Origin: Streptomyces sp. NBC_01707
Lineage (GTDB): Bacteria; Actinomycetota; Actinomycetes; Streptomycetales; Streptomycetaceae
Direction of reading: 5' to 3'
DNA length: 64,000 nt
Assembly (NCBI RefSeq): GCF_041438805.1
Contig: NZ_CP109190.1
Span: 1,736,001 to 1,800,000 of the forward strand
Within the stretch, counting starts at the first letter, position 1; each line of letters opens with the position of its first letter. Below, in pieces: positions 60,726-64,000 of the stretch. The position numbers and the translations under genes were made by a program. Below the pieces are notes generated by a model, which saw only the letters and a list, made by a program, of their open reading frames with translations, did no database searches and was not told the origin of the DNA.

Positions 60726-61058
60726 TCAGGCCTTCCGCTCCGAGACCCTGACCGAGAGGCCGTAGTCAAGTTCGGCACCGTCGATGAGCAGGGCCTCCAC
60801 GGTCCGGGTCACCGGATCGATGTCCGCCACCATCCCCTCCCCCGCGTACCGAGGGTAACCCGATGCCCCGGTCTCGCCCGTGGCCTCCACGACGGCCGAG
60901 CGGATGGCGGCCACGGAGTCGGGAGCCTCGGCTGCGTCGGTGTGCTCGGTGCCGTCGGTGGCTTCCGGGTGTTCGGTGACTTCGGCCGGCTGGGTCGTGG
61001 TGTCGGTGAACCCGGGGACGAGGAGGATCTCGTAACTCTGCGGATAGCTCATGGTCAT
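60726..61058 (-). CDS. Hypothetical small acidic protein
   Basis: A 110 aa (or 108 aa from the ATG at 61052) protein starting MTMSYPQSYEILLVPGFTD. A Thr/Glu-rich acidic middle (TQPAEVTEHPEATDGTEH) is followed by VVEATGETGASGYPRYAGEG and a well-formed end DGAELDYGLSVRVSERKA. It shows no TM segment. No family can be named; no clear ribosome site is seen. It lies downstream of the LacI-type gene on the same strand, 118 nt apart. Confidence 0.6.
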   Translation of the reverse strand: MTMSYPQSYEILLVPGFTDTTTQPAEVTEHPEATDGTEHTDAAEAPDSVAAIRSAVVEATGETGASGYPRYAGEGMVADIDPVTRTVEALLIDGAELDYGLSVRVSERKA

Positions 61059-61176
61059 GACGCTAGGCAAGCGACGCGCGGCGCGCACGTTGCCGCGCTG
61101 CCGTGTTGCAGTGCCGGGCAACGCCACCACCCCCGTGTGCTGCCGCCGCTGAGCCCGGCGACCGCGCCCCGCCGCC

Positions 61177-62199
61177 TCAGCTCGACTCGCGGGCGATCGC
61201 CCGCGCACTCAGCAGGTCGTGACGCTCGGGCTCGCCCCCGGGGCTCCGCACCAGCCGGTCGACGAGATCGGCCAGCGGCTGCGCCGTCGCCAGTTCCATC
61301 CGCACACTGCTCAACCGGGGCCTCAGCAGCCTGCCCAGCATCAGGTCCTCGGCTCCGATCACGGCGGTCTCGCCGGGCACGTCGATGCCCGCGTCCTGGA
61401 GCGCCCGCATCAGAAGCATCGCGTAGTCGTCGTTGTAGGCGAACACGGCGTCGAGTCCGAGTGTGCGCCACCGCGCGGCGAGGACGGCGGCCGACTCCTC
61501 CTCGTACCGCAGGGGCAGCGGTTCGATACGGGCTCCGCCACCGGCCGCGGCTCGCCGGGCTCCCGCCAGCCGGGGTTCGGCGAACACGCCGACGCCCCGT
61601 TCCTCGGGCATGACCACTCCGATCCGGCGGCGGCCGCGCTCCAGGAGATGCGCGGTGGCGCAACGGCCCACCTCCCGCTCGTCCATGACCAGGGCGTGGG
61701 CACCGTCGACCGGCTGCGGGCCGAGGGTGATCACCGCCCTGGCCCCGGAACGCCGGAGCACGGCGATGCCCTGAGGGGTGAGGGCGATCCCGCCGGGTGC
61801 GACGACGGCCACGGGGCGGAGTTCGGCCCAGGCACGGGCGGCCTCCTCGGCGTCCAGCCCGAGACTGCCGTGCTGGACCACGGTGTAGTCGAGACGGCGC
61901 AGGCCGGACTCGAGCTCATGGAAGAAGTGGTGGTGGAGCGGTGCGGCCGGATGGCTGCCGGTGGGCAGCAGCACCATCCGGGTGTGTCCGGCGCGCAGGC
62001 TTCGGGCCGCCGCGTGCGGCACGTAGCCGAGTTCGCCGGCTGCTTCCCTGACCCGACGGCGGGTCGGATCACTGATCCGCACGGTCGAATTGTTGTTGAG
62101 TACGTACGACACGGTGGCCCGGGAGACGCCGGCGAGTCGCGCCACATCGGCGCTCGTCGGGATCGGACCTTCGGAGGGCTGCTCGGGTAACTGGCTCAT
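61177..62199 (-). CDS. LacI family transcriptional regulator
   Basis: A 340 aa regulator. The N-terminal HTH reads TSADVARLAGVSRATVSYVL with the hinge NNNSTVRISDPTRRRV, then a periplasmic-binding-like effector domain with RMVLLPTGSHPAAPLHHHFF, VVAPGGIALTPQGI and DAVFAYNDDYAMLLMRALQD. Sugars are the usual ligands. It is divergent from the NfeD-like gene by just 49 nt. The ATG at 62199 starts the protein before the HTH. Confidence 0.92.
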   Translation of the reverse strand: MSQLPEQPSEGPIPTSADVARLAGVSRATVSYVLNNNSTVRISDPTRRRVREAAGELGYVPHAAARSLRAGHTRMVLLPTGSHPAAPLHHHFFHELESGLRRLDYTVVQHGSLGLDAEEAARAWAELRPVAVVAPGGIALTPQGIAVLRRSGARAVITLGPQPVDGAHALVMDEREVGRCATAHLLERGRRRIGVVMPEERGVGVFAEPRLAGARRAAAGGGARIEPLPLRYEEESAAVLAARWRTLGLDAVFAYNDDYAMLLMRALQDAGIDVPGETAVIGAEDLMLGRLLRPRLSSVRMELATAQPLADLVDRLVRSPGGEPERHDLLSARAIARESS

Positions 62200-62248
62200 G
62201 GCGTCGGGCAGTCTTCCAGACCGGCCCTGCGTGGGTACGCTCCGGGGC

Positions 62249-62467
62249 ATGGATGACTCGTCGATGGTGGGACTGCTCGGCCGGGTGACCGGGACGGTGG
62301 GGCCGGGGCTGGTCGGCGAGGTGATCGTACGGATTCGCGGGGGCGCCGAGCACTTCCTCGCGTACCCGTCCTCACCGTCGGACCGCATGGAGCCGGGGAC
62401 GGTGGTGACGGTGATCGAATATCTTCCCCCGCGCACGGTGTACGTGGCGCGCGCGTACGACAGCTGA
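62249..62467 (+). CDS. Short NfeD-like OB-fold protein
   Basis: A 72 aa protein: LLGRVTGTVGPGLVGEVIVR, GGAEHFLAYPSS and GTVVTVIEYLPPRTVYVARA, all beta-rich as the C-terminal OB domain of NfeD. There is no TM or protease part. NfeD partners flotillins, and a SPFH protein follows 160 nt downstream, which supports the call. GGGGC precedes the ATG; no ideal ribosome site is seen. Confidence 0.7.
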   Translation: MDDSSMVGLLGRVTGTVGPGLVGEVIVRIRGGAEHFLAYPSSPSDRMEPGTVVTVIEYLPPRTVYVARAYDS

Positions 62468-62627
62468 CGTGCACACGCAGGACAGGTGAGGGGCCCGACG
62501 CACAGGCGTCGGGTCCGCGCCGGTCAAGAAAGCGGCAAGGTTCCGCCCACCTCTTCTCCACCGTCGCTCGCAGGAGAAGACTCCCTCTGTTCAGCAGTGC
62601 CGACGGGGCACTGCGATAAGGGGGCGC

Positions 62628-64000
62628 ATGCCGATGGTCATCGGCGTCACGGCGGGGCTGGTTCTCGCCGCCATCATTGTGTTGATCGGCCTGTTCAAGC
62701 TGATGTGGCGAGTGGCCGAGCCGAACGAAGCACTGGTCATATCGGGCTCGAAGCACAAGACCGAAGGTCTTGGCCAGGGCATGGGGTTCCGCATCGTCAC
62801 CGGGCACGGCACGCTCGTCCTGCCCGGTGTGCAAGCGGTGCGGAAGATGTCTCTCGATCTCAACGAGACGGAGCTGTCCGTCGATTGCGTCACGCATCAG
62901 GGGATTCCCCTGCGGGTGCGCGGTGTTGTCATCTTCAAGGTGGGCGACGACTTCGTGTCGATCGCCAATGCGGCCCGCCGCTTCCTCGACCAGCAGAAGA
63001 TGATGTCGGAGCGGGTGCACAACGTGTTCGCCGGTCACCTCCGTTCCATCGTCGGCGGGTTGACCGTCGAGGACATGATCCGGGACCGGGAGAAGCTCAC
63101 CGGTCAGACCCGGGCGGCGTGCGGCAGCGAGATGGAGAAGCTCGGGCTGATCGTCGATTCGCTGCAGATCCATGAGATCGAGGACCCGACCGGGTACATC
63201 AAGAATCTCGCCATGCCGCATGCCGCCGCCGTACAGCGGGATGCCCGGATCGCGCAGGCCGAGGCGAACCGGCGGGCGACCGAGGCGGAGCAGCAGGCCG
63301 CCGCCCGGATGTCGGAGGCGACCCGCGACAGCGAGATCCTGCAGGCCGGCTACCAGGCCGAGCGGGACAAGGCCGCGGCCAAGTCGCGGCAGGCGGGGCC
63401 GCTCGCCGACGCAGCGGCCCGGCAGGAGGTCGTGGTCCAGGAGACCCGGGTCGCCGAGCTGGAGGCCCAGCGGCGCGAGCAACAGCTGCAGGCCGACGTA
63501 CGGAAACCCGCCGATGCCCAGGCGTACGAGAAGCGCACGCTGGCGGAGGGCGAGCGCGACGCCCGGATCTCGGCCGCCGAGGCGCATGCGAAGGAGACGG
63601 AACTCGCCGCCGTCGCCGAGGCCAACCGGGTGAAGACGGCGGCGATCGCCGAGGCCGAGGCGACCAAGGCGCGTGGCGCCGCCGCCGCTTCGGCGACCCG
63701 GGCGACCGGTGAGGCGGAGGCAGCAGCAGCGCAGGCCAAGGGCCTCGCGCTGGCCGAGTCGACCCGGGCGAAGGGACTGGCCGAGGCGGAGGCGATCAAG
63801 GCACGGGCTGCGGCGCTGGCCGAGAATCAGGAGGCCGTGGTCGCACAGCAGTTGGCGGAGAGGTGGCCGGAGATCGTCGAGGCCGGCGCGGGCGCCTTCA
63901 GCAGCGTCGATCACATGGTGCTGCTGAACGGGGCCGACGGCATGTCGGAGATGTTCGCGAAGGCCCTGACGATGGGTGGTACGGGGCTGGGCCTGGCCCG
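62628..64000 (+). CDS. Flotillin-like SPFH/Band 7 protein (cut by window edge)
   Basis: At least 457 residues are visible before the right edge. An N-terminal TM anchor (MVIGVTAGLVLAAIIVLIGL) is followed by a SPFH domain (EPNEALVISGSKHKTEGLGQ, FRIVTGHGTLVLPGVQAVRK, LTVEDMIRDREKLTG) and then a long Ala/Glu-rich coiled coil with EAE repeats (about 215-420), as in flotillin/FloT. These proteins organise membrane microdomains. The start follows AAGGGGGC. Likely operon with the NfeD-like gene. Confidence 0.88.
   Translation, partial: MPMVIGVTAGLVLAAIIVLIGLFKLMWRVAEPNEALVISGSKHKTEGLGQGMGFRIVTGHGTLVLPGVQAVRKMSLDLNETELSVDCVTHQGIPLRVRGVVIFKVGDDFVSIANAARRFLDQQKMMSERVHNVFAGHLRSIVGGLTVEDMIRDREKLTGQTRAACGSEMEKLGLIVDSLQIHEIEDPTGYIKNLAMPHAAAVQRDARIAQAEANRRATEAEQQAAARMSEATRDSEILQAGYQAERDKAAAKSRQAGPLADAAARQEVVVQETRVAELEAQRREQQLQADVRKPADAQAYEKRTLAEGERDARISAAEAHAKETELAAVAEANRVKTAAIAEAEATKARGAAAASATRATGEAEAAAAQAKGLALAESTRAKGLAEAEAIKARAAALAENQEAVVAQQLAERWPEIVEAGAGAFSSVDHMVLLNGADGMSEMFAKALTMGGTGLGLA

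Overview
The window looks like a chromosomal segment from a Streptomyces-type actinomycete. GC content is very high, codon third positions are almost all G or C, GTG and TTG starts are common, and several families are typical of Streptomyces (SAV_915, DUF6191, CbtA/CbtB behind a B12 riboswitch, a chloramphenicol phosphotransferase of the S. venezuelae type). No tRNA, rRNA, CRISPR array or intact mobile element was seen. Two decayed transposase genes (IS630-like near 7 kb, IS1380-like near 37.7 kb) and several broken genes mark it as accessory chromosome rather than core.

Layout. 0-6.7 kb: the N-terminal part of NAD+ synthetase, an SDR dehydrogenase, a methyltransferase, an Lrp regulator divergent from an SMP-30/gluconolactonase, and small proteins. 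6.7-12.4 kb: an IS630 remnant, a dienelactone hydrolase-like protein without its nucleophile, a coupled hydrolase/DinB-pentapeptide operon divergent from a WYL regulator, and CorA. 12.7-15.6 kb: SAV_915 protein plus a LysA-type decarboxylase, then a secreted lamin-tail protein. 16.4-19.1 kb: a frameshifted small gene, an APH-like kinase, a chloramphenicol phosphotransferase and a nitrobindin. 19.6-21.9 kb: TetR plus a DHA2 efflux pump behind a clear operator.

22.2-33.8 kb is the most interesting part. It holds a set of membrane, sugar, lipid and pterin/riboflavin-type genes: a sulfatase-like membrane enzyme, a GT-C glycosyltransferase, a CDP-alcohol phosphatidyltransferase, a zinc-type alcohol dehydrogenase, a PTPS homologue, a GT4 glycosyltransferase, a methyltransferase, a flippase-like membrane protein, a RibD-type reductase, a creatininase-family amidohydrolase and a GTP cyclohydrolase II. 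The cyclohydrolase has Met where ordinary RibA has the key Tyr. In S. coelicolor that change is known to stop the reaction at the formylated pyrimidine (FAPy), and the archaeal FAPy deformylase ArfB is a creatininase-family protein. The cluster therefore reads as GTP to FAPy to deformylated pyrimidine to a reduced ribityl form, followed by unknown tailoring that may end in a glycosylated or lipid-linked product.

34-49 kb: a secreted lipoprotein esterase, an AEC transporter, two secreted RICIN-module proteins (a beta-helix protein and a ThuA-like protein), a HupE / metallophosphoesterase / DUF916-like cell-surface operon, a lipoprotein and a pirin. 49-54.8 kb: a TetR and two SDR genes, then CbtB-CbtA under a cobalamin riboswitch next to a phosphatase-fold protein that has lost its catalytic histidines. 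55-64 kb: an Asp23 protein with two paralogous small proteins, a flavoprotein disulfide reductase divergent from a thioredoxin, an aldehyde dehydrogenase, a LacI regulator, and a short NfeD-like protein in front of a flotillin-like SPFH protein that runs off the right edge.
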